From positions 434,001-498,000 of the forward strand of contig JAIXMQ010000005.1 of NCBI GenBank assembly GCA_025716855.1: DNA of 64,000 nucleotides, written 5' to 3'. The notes under the pieces were generated by a model. It did no database searches, was not told the origin of the DNA, and saw only the letters and a list, made by a program, of their open reading frames with translations. This stretch comes from Pilaira anomala (lineage: Eukaryota; Mucoromycota; Mucoromycetes; Mucorales; Mucoraceae). This document shows positions 9,066 to 20,553 of the stretch, one piece after another. Numbering within the stretch: position 1 is the stretch's first letter; each line of letters starts with the position of its first letter. A program made the position numbers and the translations under genes.

Positions 9066-10876
9066 TTATTCGGTTGAGTCAAGTTCATCCTCTTCAAGAA
9101 TAAAGCTAGTCCTTGCAAATTGATACATCTTTTTATCCTTACATTTTCCAGATCTAAAAGCGAATTCCATATACAAAACCTCTCTCGTGGCTAAAGCCAT
9201 AATCTTTTCCAACTTTGAAATTTCTGTTTCATTTTCAAACGCACTAAGCCAAGTGATAGAATTTTAGTTACACATCTAACAAAAAAAAAAAAAAAAAAAA
9301 AAAGAAGCTTACACTTCTGCAGGCACCATTTGGAAAAGTTCCTTTGCACTTTTATGGAATGAATTTACTTTCAACTCTGATTCTTCATCTTTAAGCAAAA
9401 GAGAGAGTCGGTAGATAAATTCAGTTTCACCCTCACATTGAGCACATCGTTCACCAGCAGAACTTCTATACACACAAGTTAGTACAAGAATAGATTTAGA
9501 TGTGATTCAGAGATACTTGCTGTATTAAACATTTCTCACACCATCCTTTAATCCATTTTTTAATATCTTTTGGTTCATAATCAGCAACATGTGCTTGTAC
9601 CCGAAATAATACACCAGATTCCTACCAAATTACATGTAAAGAGTAAGTATTTATACATGTATATGTTTAGGTATACTTTTGCACCTCACTTTCAATGACA
9701 TCTTTGATAGATGTAAGTACTCTAGGTACGTTTCGGAGAGCTAACCAGCCGTCAAAAGATTTTTTTTTTTTTTAGAATCCTATTCTATATTTGATACTAA
9801 GTAAAAGATATGTATACCTGTAGAGAGAGGAGGAAATGATTGATCTCTTTTTCTCTTCTTTTCTTTTGTGACACTATATTTAGTTTTTCTTTGGATCAAT
9901 GTGATCAATCGAGGATCATTCACTTCAATCTTTTTAATAATCATCTTGCCTCTATCTTCTTTATTTCGAATTGAGAATTCTAATGGATGGCTGTTCTTTT
10001 TAACACAATTTTTTAAATAAACGTAATCACCCGGTGCTAAATTTGCACACTGATCTACCAAACTATCCCATACAGTACACATAATCATGTAATCTTTTCT
10101 CACAATCGATTCATCCACCGTATGCGTGATAGGCTTTGGGTTTAAGGTATAATCTGTCAAAGTGATTGTGACACGTTCATTTTCAAAGGTGAGATCAATG
10201 ACTTGACCTACATAATCAAAGAATTTGGATTTATCATCTTCAATCTGAGCTGTTTCAAGTATTGATCTTGGGGTTGGTACAGCCACTTTATGTCCCCTCG
10301 CTTGCTTCTGTTCTATATCAAACGCATCTAATGCTTTCAAAATCTTCTCATCGAAAGGTCCAGCATCATATGATTTATTGAATGTACACGTTAATGACTT
10401 TGATTTATATGTGGCAAAGCGAGAGAATCGGTTGATACTAAATTGAGGTTGATCATTGAACGTTTTCAAGTGAAAATTTTCGATGACGATGATATCCGCA
10501 TTTTTTATTAGCTCAAGTGGTTCACGCTTGTTTGAGAATATGCAGGTATTGACGGATCCGGGAAAAATTGATGGATCGGATATATAGAATGATAGCATAA
10601 AATCTATCCCTCAAGTGTTAATTATAGATTCTTTTCTTTTCGTTTTTTTTTATTTTTTTTATTTTTTACCGCTTCTTCCTCCAAAAGGTTCCTTTATTTC
10701 TTTCGTAGATATGATGGAGGCAAACATCAAGCTGTCTTTAGAATGTTGACTGCTCAAGTATCTAACGTCGTGGACGCCTGCTTCCTATTAAATGTTTTTT
10801 TTTTTTAGTAAATTTATAAACAGATTTTTTTTTTTATGTGTACCTTTAAAATCTTCAAATAATGTTCGGAAGCCAT
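9066..10876 (-). CDS. POT1-like telomere single-strand DNA-binding protein
   Basis: Telomere end protection through OB-folds that bind the G-rich overhang. Exon 1 is 10876-10844 (MASEHYLKILK) and exon 2 10784-10670. Exon 3 is 10603-9818 and contains DFMLSFYISDPS, then NADIIVIENFHLKTFN and RFSRFATYKSKS, which match the first Pot1 OB-fold. Later exons near 9756-9685, 9623-9525, 9465-9313 and 9243-9066 complete a protein of roughly 480 aa. CEKC and CAQC pairs in the later exons could bind zinc. The junctions at about 9775 and 9470-9520 do not resolve cleanly: a 14-A run with an in-frame stop lies at the first, and the phases disagree at the second. The gene may be slightly damaged or miscalled there. 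Family assignment rests on the N-terminal OB-fold. Confidence 0.72.
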
Positions 10877-11040
10877 GTTATTAAAAAAAGAAATAAAAGA
10901 AATAAAAAAATAAAAATCTCCCCCCTTTTTTTTTTTTTTTTCTTAACAAGTCACTGTTTTTTTCTTCTTTCTTTAAAAAGCGCGAGAAATATTATTATGC
11001 AAACATCTCATTTACTTTATTCAATTAAATTATAAAAAGA

Positions 11041-11239
11041 TGTCACAATGTTTAAAGTTTCGGGAAGAGATGGAAGTAGCCCTCAAAAAGTGACTAACGT
11101 CTACTACTGAATATCGTCAACAGCATCAAACTGCAAAAGTACCATTGAATCGTTAGCAGTACAAAATATTGCATCCTTAGCAGGAAAAGCCAATGTATTG
11201 AATGTCACGATTCCTGAAAGTAAACCTAGTGTAAGTTTT

Positions 11240-11286
<47 letters not shown>

Positions 11287-11520
11287 AAGTAGATTAATCA
11301 ATGTATTGATTATAAATATTTTTTTTTTATAGAATAGTACTGATAGGTACCAAGTATTGTTAAGTTACGGGTAAATTGTTCAACGCCGTCTTTTTTTTTT
11401 TTTTATGATTCATGTACGTTTGTGTTCGTATCAACAATAGACGTCGATTTGTTGGATAACGTTACTCACTTGAGTTTTGTTGAAGAGCTCTTAGATTCCA
11501 ATACAAACCTCTACTTGTAA
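11041..11520 (+). pseudogene. Broken or mis-modelled small gene, unknown function
   Basis: Divergent from the POT1-like gene. A start at 11041 opens MSQCLKFREEMEVALKK and meets TGA. The same frame then reads TEYRQQHQTAKVPLNR before a second stop, and a shifted frame continues LAVQNIASLAGKANVLNV to a good donor near 11230. Two further exon-like blocks follow: NSTDRYQVLLSYG (about 11333-11371), and IDVDLLDNVTHLSF running to TAA at 11518-11520. The composition is convincingly coding, but at least one frameshift and one stop interrupt it. No family recognised. Confidence 0.4.
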
Positions 11521-11591
11521 AAAAATATTTGATTATGTTGTAAAGCGTACTAAAACCGAAATCACAGTGGCATGTTGTTTTGGTTATTTTT

Positions 11592-11733
11592 ACTAATTCT
11601 GCCAAGCCCGTTTCCTTGCCTGTGGTTTCGCTGGATAGTAGAAGATAGGAACAGCGGGAATCTCTTTAATCCATTCATATGCGTCACTAATTAGATGTGA
11701 AATGCACCGCCTAAATACTTGGAAGGTATTTGA
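11592..11733 (-). pseudogene. Orphan coding fragment
   Basis: 46 codons open on the minus strand, ending in TAG at 11592-11594, including WIKEIPAVPIFYYPAKPQ. The composition is protein-like, without a start codon or a convincing acceptor. It is probably the C-terminal end of a lost gene or mobile element. Not recognised. Confidence 0.3.
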
Positions 11734-11913
11734 TCAAAGTTATTGTCTTCTGAAATACATTTTCAAAGCAAGTAAAGACAGACTAAGAGTTATTGATTAT
11801 ACATAAAACATTTATAAGCTTTTTTTAAAAATATTTTGTCATTATCTTTTTTATTAATAAAGGGGTTCCAACTTAAATAAAAAAGGAATTATAAAATAAT
11901 ATGGTAGGGAAAC

Positions 11914-12619
11914 TTAATAGAAGAAACCGAGGATCTTACCACCAGCGTGCTTGGCACGAGCCTCTTCGTGGTCCATGATACCAGCAGAGGTGGTCAAGAT
12001 GATGTGACCGAATTGACGAGCAGGCAACAAGTTAGCGGTCCACTTTTCGATTTCGTTAACCTTGATGTTGAAACGGGGAGAGATAACACCACACTTGTTA
12101 AGACGACCGTTAAGTTGGATAACGATCTTACCGGAACGATGGTCATCGATTTCCTCGAACTCACCAATATAACCTAAAAGGATAGAAGTTTAGTAAAAAA
12201 GTTTTTTTTTTTAAAAAAAAAATAACAAGTATAATAAGCTTCAAGATAAAAAAAAAATGTATCTGTTCTATAAACAATACTCAACACGGAAATATCAGTT
12301 GAGCAAGTGTAAGAGAATGAAGTTATTCTTCCGTCAGATTTAAAGGTCGAAGCTTGTGAAAGTTTTGTGCAAACTCCAACTAGTTATACTGCGGTGTAAT
12401 TTTTACCCTCGAGATCGAATATTCCCAATGCTTATTGTACTTGTCATTTTGTAAAAAAAAAAAAAAAAAAAAGTTGAATTGCTTACCGTGCTTTTGCATG
12501 ACGGACAAGAACTTGATGATGACCTTGGAAGAAGGACGGACGAGAACTTGTCTCTTTCCACGCTTTTCGGCGTTGTTGATGTTGTTTAAACAATCGTTCA
12601 AGACGGAAACTCTGACCAT
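11914..12619 (-). CDS. RPS22: 40S ribosomal protein uS8 (S22 / S15A)
   Basis: Small-subunit ribosomal protein, 130 aa, the exact family length. Exon 1 is 12619-12487 ([20 protein letters not shown]) and exon 2 12173-11914. The join, [15 protein letters not shown], is the conserved uS8 sequence. The C-terminus reads [20 protein letters not shown]. Upstream on the minus strand, a leader exon ends at 12888 with AACAG|GTAAAA, and an acceptor at 12642-12644 lies 22 nt before the ATG, so there is probably a 246-nt intron in the 5' untranslated region, as is common in ribosomal protein genes. No lesions. Confidence 0.97.
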
Positions 12620-12641
12620 ATTAAGAAATGCACAAAAAAAT

Positions 12642-12887
12642 CTGTAATAATAATAATAATAGGTGTTAATAAAAGCAAAAAAAGAGCTTAAATGAGTGTC
12701 GCATCCATTTTTAGAAATTAGATCCGATTCATGAAGGCAATTATTTCTTTTGCTTTATCATCAAAGTAATTTGTTAAACCAAGTAAGTAGCAATGGATGC
12801 TTTTACATGATAAATCAAATACTGTAGTGGATGGATGCGAATAAATCTAAAATGGATGCATCCGGATGGGAACGTTTTTTTTTTTAC
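12642..12887 (-). promoter_or_regulatory. 5' leader intron of the uS8 gene, with inverted repeat
   Basis: GT at 12887-12886 and AG at 12643-12642 (minus strand) bound a leader intron. Within it, GCATCCATTTTTAGA (12701-12715) pairs with TCTAAAATGGATGC (12847-12860), giving imperfect inverted ends about 160 bp apart. They could be a small MITE-like insertion or a structured intron element. Confidence 0.55.
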
Positions 12888-12929
12888 CTGTTGCGAAGAA
12901 GAGGGAGATCACATCTGTACAACAAACAT

Positions 12930-15068
12930 TGAAAGTTATAACAAATACCTGTCAAATTTTTTATAAGCCACTCTTCTACTTTTTTTTTTTTTGTTTAAAT
13001 GTACGCCCGCGTTCCTGTTTTTTTTTTGAAAAAAACTAATCATTAACGAAAGGCCAATTGAGAGAAGTCACTTTCTTTTTTTAAATTGCCCATCAGTTCA
13101 TACCAGCAAAAATATGTAAAAAGTACAATATATACACGATTTAAAAATATTTGTATGCAATGATTTATAAACAAATACAAATATAACTCTATAATTAGTT
13201 ATTATTTCTGGTTTGATAAATAAAGTTAAATTCCACCGTGTTGTACACATGCAAAAATCTATTGTTACATATCAATAATAGTTTTTTAAAAAAAGAATAA
13301 AAGTTTTTACTGAGAAGAAGTAATGGATAAATTATAGAGAACATATTCACTTCATCCGGATGAATCATGACGTTTTTTCACATTGCATAAATAAAAACCC
13401 GATTTTTTTTTCTTTTTCAGTTTTTTGTCATTCTATAGATACAAATTCCGAGAATTTGGTATTAACATGTTGTCATCACTACATAAACAAAAAGAGAAGT
13501 TACTAGACTAATTTTATTTCCATAGAAACGTAAAAAAAAAGACTTTTGATGTGTTATAAGATAAAATCATTTTAATTCCTGAAATACCCATCATGTACTA
13601 CCATTAAATTATAAAATTTGGTAAAATAAGGGTAATAACGGGATTTTTTTAATTTGGCATCTAAAATCAAAAATAACTTGATTTGGTTGTTTTAATTTTT
13701 ATTGTGTACAATCATTATGTTATGTATAGATAGCGGATAACATTAAAAGCGAAAGCTTTTGTAACTTACCGGGGAAAACCGTCGATTGCATTAGAGTAGG
13801 TTTATAGAATGACGCTGTTTAGTTTTAGTTTTTTTTTTTATTATAAATATTTGTAATTGTGTTTTTTTTTTTTTTTTTTTTTTGCAATGGGGGTGTTTTT
13901 TTTAAAGTTGTTCTCTTTTCAATAATTTTTTTTAAAAAAAAAGAGCCAAAGTTATACAAGATGATGTGCTTTTTTTTTTAATTCAATTAGTTACACCTTT
14001 TATCTTCTTTTTAATATATTAATCTCATGCAAATTTTCAACTAGCTTAAAATTAGAATTGGTTAGTGTCAAAAACAAAAAGTTTATATCAATAATGGAAC
14101 TGCTTTTATAGAAAAAAACGAGCTCAAAAACGAGCATTGAGAGTACATACTTTACTGATAACTATCAATTTCTATATATTAGAAGAAATAATATGTCATA
14201 TTTATACATATTCAAGATAATTCAACTATATATAAAGAGCTTAAAATAAACACAAGCTTTTTTTTTTTTTTTTGCCGGAGATTCCCGATATAGTCGTAAT
14301 ATGACAGATCCCCTTTCTCTTTCTCTCCTTCTTTCCCAAGCACACATGCAGAACAAGGTTTGTATTTAAATGACACCTAACACATGTTTAGAACATGCAA
14401 ATAAGCTTAGCCTATAATATTCAAATGGCAAATCATTCAAGGCTAATTTTTACCAATAAATTCACACAAGCTAAATTTGATCAACACCTAAAATTAACAT
14501 TTAACCGTCCGAAAAAGGCAGAAACTTCATCTCGCAGGAATCGTTTATTTTCTCCTCCCGCTTCTTCCGTCACTCTTAAAGAAAACATCTTGATAAACTA
14601 ATATTCGTAATATAGCGGATCAATGTAATGAACTCTTTGATCCTTTTTACAGTTATCCTGTTTAGTTAATTAATAATCTTGTGCGTGCAATTATCTCATT
14701 CATGATTGTTTTGTTTCAAAAGGTTTTGGGTATTGATACTTCGCATTAATGTAGAGTCTTCTAGAAAAAAAAAATCGAAAAAAAACAGCGTGAAAAGGTA
14801 TAGGCGACGAAAAAAAAAAAAAAAGAAAACTGAAATTATGATCCAAAAATCGGATAGGACGGAGTTTTAGATCAGTCTAAACTTCCTCAATGCGTCAATG
14901 GGATAAATGCTAAACCGGCGGATCCCTCTGGTTAAATCAAAAAAAAAAAAAAAAAAAAAAAAAAGTATATATATAACGTAAGGTTTGTACAAGAGATTTC
15001 TTTTTTTATATAATAATTATATATCTTACTTTACTTAATTTAATACATACATACATACATTTACAGTT
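12930..15068. other. Intergenic spacer, 2.1 kb
   Basis: AT-rich, with many A/T homopolymers. A 68-codon frame at 14395-14601 has no supporting features. The last ~150 bp before the MFS gene contain a long A-run, a pyrimidine stretch and CATA repeats and probably hold its promoter. No other genes seen. Confidence 0.5.
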
Positions 15069-16721
15069 ATGTCAGCACCAATAGATAGACCTGTTGATGT
15101 CGAAAAAGGACGTAGAATGTCTAATGCTAGTATCGCTACTACAGTCACTGACTCCTACACAATTAACGAACCTACTCCACTTCAAGAAGTAACATCTTAT
15201 CGTGAACAAATTCGAGAACAATTACCTCCTGGTGTACTTGCCACAAAGACATTATCGATTCAGCCATACCCTTCAAAACACACTGAACATGATGTTGTAC
15301 GTGTGCCTACTATGCTTTCAGAAAAGCAAGGTCCTGTTGTACACTATGTGAATTGGGACGTGAATGATCCAGAATGTCCATATAACTGGAGCAAAGGTTA
15401 TCGATGGATTCTTACTATGGCCGTTGCATCACTTGTTGTTTCTGCTGCATTTGGTTCTTCTGTGATTACCGGTAGATTAAATGGTGTCGTAGAAGATTTT
15501 GGTTGTTCAGAAGAAGTAGCTATTCTTCAAGTTTCTTTAATGGTATTTGGTTTCATGATCGGTCCTCTTCTTTGGTCTCCTCTTTCTGAACTCTTTGGTC
15601 GTAAACCTGTTTATATTGTAGCTCTTTTCATTTACATGTTATTTAATATCCCTTGTGCTGTCGCTACAAATATCGAGACTGTCTTGGTCTCTCGTTTCTT
15701 TAGTGGTTTCTTTGCTTCTTGCTCTCTTACACTTGCTGGTGGTTCCATTGCTGATCTTTGGCCAACTGAGCATCGTGGTAATGCTATTGCTTATTTTGCT
15801 GCTGCTCCTTATGCTGGTCCTGTCTTGGGTCCTATTGTTGGTGGTTGGATTTCAGTTGGAACTCAAAGTTGGAGATGGATTTATTGGGTGAACATGATAT
15901 TCTCTGGCCTTGTTTGGATTATTGTCTGTATTATTCCTGAAACTTATCATCCTATTCTTCTTGCAAAGCGTGCTAAGCGTATGAGAAAAGAAACTGGTGA
16001 TCCATCTTACGTTACTGTCGAAGAAGAATTTCCTGTTCCTATTTCTGAGCTTGTTAAAGCTAATTTGGTTCGTCCTTTTGTTATGCTTGCTACTGAACCA
16101 ATTCTTATGTTAATGTCGCTTTATATTGCTATTATTTATGCTTTATTGTATGCATTCTTCTTTGCTTATCCTATTATTTTTGGTGAAATTCATCACTTTA
16201 ATGATGGTGAAATTGGTTTAACATTTATTGGTATTCTCATTGGTACATGCTTTGCTTTAATGGTAACACCTTACTTTGAAAAATTATATATCAAGACAAT
16301 TACGGAAAAAGGTAGATGTGATCCTGAAGATCGTCTTCCTGGTATGATGTTTGCAGCACCTTTTGTTCCTATTTCACTCTTTATCTTTGGTTGGACATCA
16401 TTCCCTTGGGTTCACTGGATTGGTCCTACTATTGCAGGCGTTCCATTTGGTTTCGGTATGGTGATTGTGTATTATAGTGCAAACAATTATATCATTGATT
16501 GTTTCTCGCGTTATGTTACTTCCGCTTTGGCTGCAAAGACACTTATTCGTTCTGGATCCGGTGCAGCTTTCCCACTCTTTATTGTACAAATGTATCATCG
16601 TTTAAACAATCAGTGGGCAAGTACCTTATTAGCTTTTATCGCATTAGCTATTGTACCTATTCCATTTGTATTTTATAAGTACGGTGCTCGTATTCGTGCT
16701 GCTTCTAAGAATGCCGCTTAA
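15069..16721 (+). CDS. MFS transporter, DHA1 type (polyamine/drug:H+ antiporter-like)
   Basis: 550 aa, single exon, plasma-membrane or vacuolar proton antiporter. A hydrophilic N-terminus of ~100 residues leads to VNWDVNDPECPYNWSKGYRW, the signature just before helix 1 in Tpo1/Flr1-type transporters. PLSELFGRKPVY is the loop 2-3 motif A variant, and APYAGPVLGPIVGGW is the antiporter motif C in helix 5. About twelve hydrophobic segments are visible, with a cytoplasmic loop at about 290-330 and RSGSGAAFPLF near helix 11. Yeast relatives export polyamines or drugs; the substrate here is unknown. Intact. Confidence 0.93.
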   Translation: MSAPIDRPVDVEKGRRMSNASIATTVTDSYTINEPTPLQEVTSYREQIREQLPPGVLATKTLSIQPYPSKHTEHDVVRVPTMLSEKQGPVVHYVNWDVNDPECPYNWSKGYRWILTMAVASLVVSAAFGSSVITGRLNGVVEDFGCSEEVAILQVSLMVFGFMIGPLLWSPLSELFGRKPVYIVALFIYMLFNIPCAVATNIETVLVSRFFSGFFASCSLTLAGGSIADLWPTEHRGNAIAYFAAAPYAGPVLGPIVGGWISVGTQSWRWIYWVNMIFSGLVWIIVCIIPETYHPILLAKRAKRMRKETGDPSYVTVEEEFPVPISELVKANLVRPFVMLATEPILMLMSLYIAIIYALLYAFFFAYPIIFGEIHHFNDGEIGLTFIGILIGTCFALMVTPYFEKLYIKTITEKGRCDPEDRLPGMMFAAPFVPISLFIFGWTSFPWVHWIGPTIAGVPFGFGMVIVYYSANNYIIDCFSRYVTSALAAKTLIRSGSGAAFPLFIVQMYHRLNNQWASTLLAFIALAIVPIPFVFYKYGARIRAASKNAA

Positions 16722-17213
16722 ATCACCTCTAAAAATTACTTAATTATTATATTTATATTACCCTTTTTATTTTCAGCAAAAACTCCCCCCCCCCCTTTTT
16801 TTTTGCTAACCCCCTCTTTATTTAATTATCGTTTTTAATCTTATTTCATATTATAACTCATTTCCCTTTTTTTTCTCTCTTACACTTTGTATATTCATAT
16901 TACCTTGTTAATCATAATAAATTTTTTTATCTTAAACAAAAAATCAAGTAGTGCTTTTGTGATACAAATAATGCTTATGCTGACAATTACATAAAAAAAA
17001 AAATCTTTTGCCTCCCCTTCCCCCTCTCCCTTTTTTTTTATTTTATTCTTTCTTCTTTCTTTCTTTATATCATTCCCCTTAATAAATCTATAGTCAAAAA
17101 AAAAATATATACATATATGTGTACGCCTGGTCATCACTTTATTTTCTTTCTCTTTTTCTTTCTCTTTTGATTTTCTTTTTTTTTATTCATCATTTAAAAA
17201 ATAAATTTACAAA
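16722..17213. other. Intergenic spacer between MFS and arrestin-like genes
   Basis: Co-directional gene gap made of T-rich and C-rich homopolymers, with a long pyrimidine stretch (about 17140-17185) just before the arrestin-like start. Nothing else seen. Confidence 0.4.
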
Positions 17214-18911
17214 ATGCTTGTCTGTTGCCAAGATACAGTTTCTATGAAATCAGATTATTATGATCTAGATACAATTCTTAACAATCTTTCGCATCAATTA
17301 TTACCACCACCTTCAACACATAATGCACCTGCAGTAAATATTTCTTTAGGTCCACCCCGCAACTCAGAGTCGTGTACGCCTACCTATTGGCCAGGACAAA
17401 AGATAACAGGACAAGTCAAGATAAAATGCGCAAATAAATCTTCAAATATTACAGTACATCATTTAAGAATTGCATTATTTGGTAACGTACAAGTATACGG
17501 AAAACGTCCAGGACAACCGATCAATAATGGATTATTTGATTATCAAAGAAATGAGCAATTAATTAATACTGGTTTACGAATTGTTAAAAAAAGGTTTCCA
17601 TTACATCAAGAAGAAGAACATGAAAAAGAAGATAATGAATCAACGGAAGTCTTATCAGATGAAACAAGATGGAAATTACATTGTAAAAGAGACGAGATAA
17701 ATACAGTCGATTCAGGTCTAGCAACCATCACCAGAGTAAAAAATAAAAAGAGTCCAGAGGATCGACATATGGAAGGATTGATTCGACGCGTTGCTGCTCT
17801 AGATTACAGGAAAAGTAAAAATAGTGGTGTTTTTACTGCTGATCCTGTTTATAATTGTTGTCAACATGATGATCAGGGAAAAGATGCATTTGAACTAAAT
17901 GCAAACACATCTACAACGCATGCAATTTCCTTCTCAATTCGTATTCCAACCTCTCGTCGACTCTCAGGCACATTTGAGCATCCACATTATCCTATTTCTT
18001 ATAAAGTTGTAGTTGTAATGAAATGTAAAGATGATGATAATAATGAATTCATTTGTTATTCAACTATAAAAGTACGTTTGGAACCTTTTGTGGATATACA
18101 TGCGCCCATTTATCAGTCCTCTATTCAATCTAAACCAACACGTCAGTATGTAACAAGCAGGCATCCTATATTGAACGGTGTACTTTCTATCTTATCCTCT
18201 CCTTCTGGTTGGTTAAATAAATCATCACCATCACAACAAACTCAACAAAACAAGCTTACAACTTCTTATACTTCTGGTTGTGCCTCATTTATACAAGGTC
18301 GAATTGAATTACCAAAACAAACATTTAATCGGGATCAATTTATTCCTTTAAAATTAAATTTGGAGAACAGTAACATAAGTCATTTTAACATATTCAGTAT
18401 TCAAATTTGTGTTACACTTGCAAGACGAATTAATATGATTTGTAGTATGAATGAAGAAGTCGAATATTTAAAAATTCAATCTTCTACAGTTTTATTTAAA
18501 AGTTCAGAGGAAGAAAAAAAAGAAGAGGATGTCAATTTTTTTAAATATTCAAGTATGAAGTTTGATCTATCAAACTTAATTCAAATACCCAAAGATAGTA
18601 CTTGCACTATATTTACTGAGGCAACGAAGGAATCTTTTACATTAAATTATGATCTGGAAGTTCAGTTACAGGTAACAGGAGCAATCAGACAGCAACAACA
18701 ACTAGAGGATATACCATATGAGAGTTTAGATCCTATTCCAAAAGAATCCCATAGTTATATTGCTACTGATAGACATAGGGTGAATCAACAAGAAGAGGAA
18801 CTGTCTCTAATCTTACCAAAGGATCCTCATCAACATAAACTTAAAACTTATACCCTACAATTAGACCCATTAACAGTTATTATTGGAACTTCTGGATACT
18901 CTCAAACCTAA
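17214..18911 (+). CDS. Alpha-arrestin-like protein
   Basis: 565 aa, single exon. Fungal alpha-arrestins are adaptors that recruit HECT ubiquitin ligases to plasma-membrane transporters. The region after residue ~45, ISLGPPRNSESCTPTYWPGQ, leads to the arrestin N-domain pattern YWPGQxITGxVKI. A beta-strand-rich section follows with HPHYPISYKVVV (about 260-270). A second beta-rich block starts near residue 360 (SCASFIQGRIELPKQTF). A charged insert with acidic and basic runs sits at about 125-200. No clear PPxY motif was seen, so ligase coupling is uncertain. Start chosen at the first ATG after the T-rich leader; an alternative is M11. Confidence 0.6.
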   Translation: MLVCCQDTVSMKSDYYDLDTILNNLSHQLLPPPSTHNAPAVNISLGPPRNSESCTPTYWPGQKITGQVKIKCANKSSNITVHHLRIALFGNVQVYGKRPGQPINNGLFDYQRNEQLINTGLRIVKKRFPLHQEEEHEKEDNESTEVLSDETRWKLHCKRDEINTVDSGLATITRVKNKKSPEDRHMEGLIRRVAALDYRKSKNSGVFTADPVYNCCQHDDQGKDAFELNANTSTTHAISFSIRIPTSRRLSGTFEHPHYPISYKVVVVMKCKDDDNNEFICYSTIKVRLEPFVDIHAPIYQSSIQSKPTRQYVTSRHPILNGVLSILSSPSGWLNKSSPSQQTQQNKLTTSYTSGCASFIQGRIELPKQTFNRDQFIPLKLNLENSNISHFNIFSIQICVTLARRINMICSMNEEVEYLKIQSSTVLFKSSEEEKKEEDVNFFKYSSMKFDLSNLIQIPKDSTCTIFTEATKESFTLNYDLEVQLQVTGAIRQQQQLEDIPYESLDPIPKESHSYIATDRHRVNQQEEELSLILPKDPHQHKLKTYTLQLDPLTVIIGTSGYSQT

Positions 18912-19242
18912 TAAATATATGAATTATGTTATATGAAACTTTTAAACTTTTTTTTTTTATATAAAAAAAAGATATCTTTATTATATAATGTATATCCATT
19001 TATTCCATAACCAGTATTTTGGTTACACGCGTTTTATTTGACAGCCCCTTAAAAACCTCTAAAAAAAAGGATAACCCTTCCCCTTTTTTTTTACAGAATC
19101 CATTATTATCTCATTTAGAATAGTTATTGTTATATAATAGATCGAAACGATTCCTCAACACAACACTCACCCAATCGTACCCCCGAGCTGAGAACTTGTC
19201 TTTTTGACAAGTTAACTGTAAAACTAATTATATTCCGTTCCT

Positions 19243-19749
19243 ATGGAAACCAACGACAACACTTTTCCTCCTCCTCCGCCACCATCACCACCTTCATTTA
19301 AGCCACTTCCATACCATTCAATAATGTCTCCTCTGTCTCCTTTACTTCTTAGCTATTTTCCCTCCACAATTACCTTCGCCGGTATAACACCATCTATCCT
19401 TCACCATCAACTTCGCTCTCTCCTCCTCCTCTTTCTTTTTCTGCTGGTGAAAGAATGCTGGAAGAGTAACGATAATATACGGAGTAAAAAAGAAAAAAAA
19501 ATCAAGATCGATGCAACGGAAAGAACTTGTAATAAGAGCGTTAAAAGATAGATGAAGAAGCAGAAGAAAGTCAAAGAAAATGAATCTAACTACGCCGGTC
19601 TTGAAGAGAAGGAGGAGCAAGATAACAACATTGCCATGGTCATTTTCTCTGACAAAGAGGCGGTTTCTTCAGACAAAGATAATAAGGTAATCGTCATTAT
19701 TTCCTCTGATGAAGAGAAGAGAGAGAAAAACAAGAAAGCCAACATATAA
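19243..19749 (+). CDS. Small protein with SUMO-interaction-like motif, split by one stop codon
   Basis: Two frames in the same phase, 19243-19551 and 19552-19749, are separated only by a TAG at 19549-19551 that is followed directly by ATG. The first part is proline-rich (PPPPPPSPPSF), then hydrophobic, then lysine-rich. The second part is acidic and basic with VIVIISSDEE, a textbook SUMO-interaction motif shape, and AMVIFSDKE, a weaker version. It could be one protein with a stop mutation, one with an intron I cannot place, or two frames by chance. Function unknown. Confidence 0.35.
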
Positions 19750-20553
19750 TTAGAAAAAAAAAGTATTCCTTTTTTTTATTTTTGAATACGATTGCCTGAA
19801 CTTGGGTCTTTTATTTGGAGCGCTCTCTCCCTATGGTACTAGTCCGTTTAATAAGAGACATCTTGCCATTGATATGGAACTGGAGAAAACTCAGCTCATC
19901 ACAAGTGCAAGTAAACCTGCGCCAAGTTTTTTTTTTGTTTAGAAAAAGATGAGCTAATGTAAGATAACAAGCTAGCTAAAAACAAACAAAATTTACTAAA
20001 TCAATGGTAATATATGCTATTCAACTAAATAGGATATACAAATCTTGTATTAACCGGAGTAGAATGTTAAGACAGCAACTATCATGTTTTTTTTAGCTAA
20101 TGTAACAGGTCGTTCAAACTTTCATAGGGTCTATTTTTTTATTTTTAAAAAAAATCACTGTTACTAGGTCAGCTTCAACATTAATGCAAAAAAATATGGT
20201 GCAAGAAACATAACCCCATTCAAGATTGAAAATGAATGAGTGTACAGTAAGCACTCTTTTTTTTTTTGAAAATTCTATAACATACTTTTATCAACAAAAT
20301 GTAAGATACAACGATATACACAGTCTTTTCCAGCAGACAATCAAAAGCTGATTACATCATATTTCCCTGACAGACACACAGCTGCATATTACCCCCCTTT
20401 TTTTAAGGTTGCCGGGAAAATAAGACATACCCTCCTATTTTTTTAAGACAAATAATGCACTCCTAGAATAATTTTTAAAGGCTAATATATAAAACCAAAG
20501 GGACAGTGCGTAATGTTTTTTTTTTACTCTCATATATATTTTTCTTTTGCAAT
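19750..20553. other. Intergenic spacer upstream of the small secreted protein
   Basis: AT-rich, no gene seen. The last 75 bp contain the TATA element described separately. Confidence 0.4.
20486..20494 (+). promoter_or_regulatory. TATA box of the small secreted protein gene
   Basis: TATATAAAA, 60 bp before the ATG at 20554, a well-placed TATA element for a short leader. Confidence 0.5.

Noticed and set aside
14395..14601. 68-codon frame in the 12.9-15 kb spacer
   Set aside because: No homology features, no splice context, ordinary AT-rich composition.
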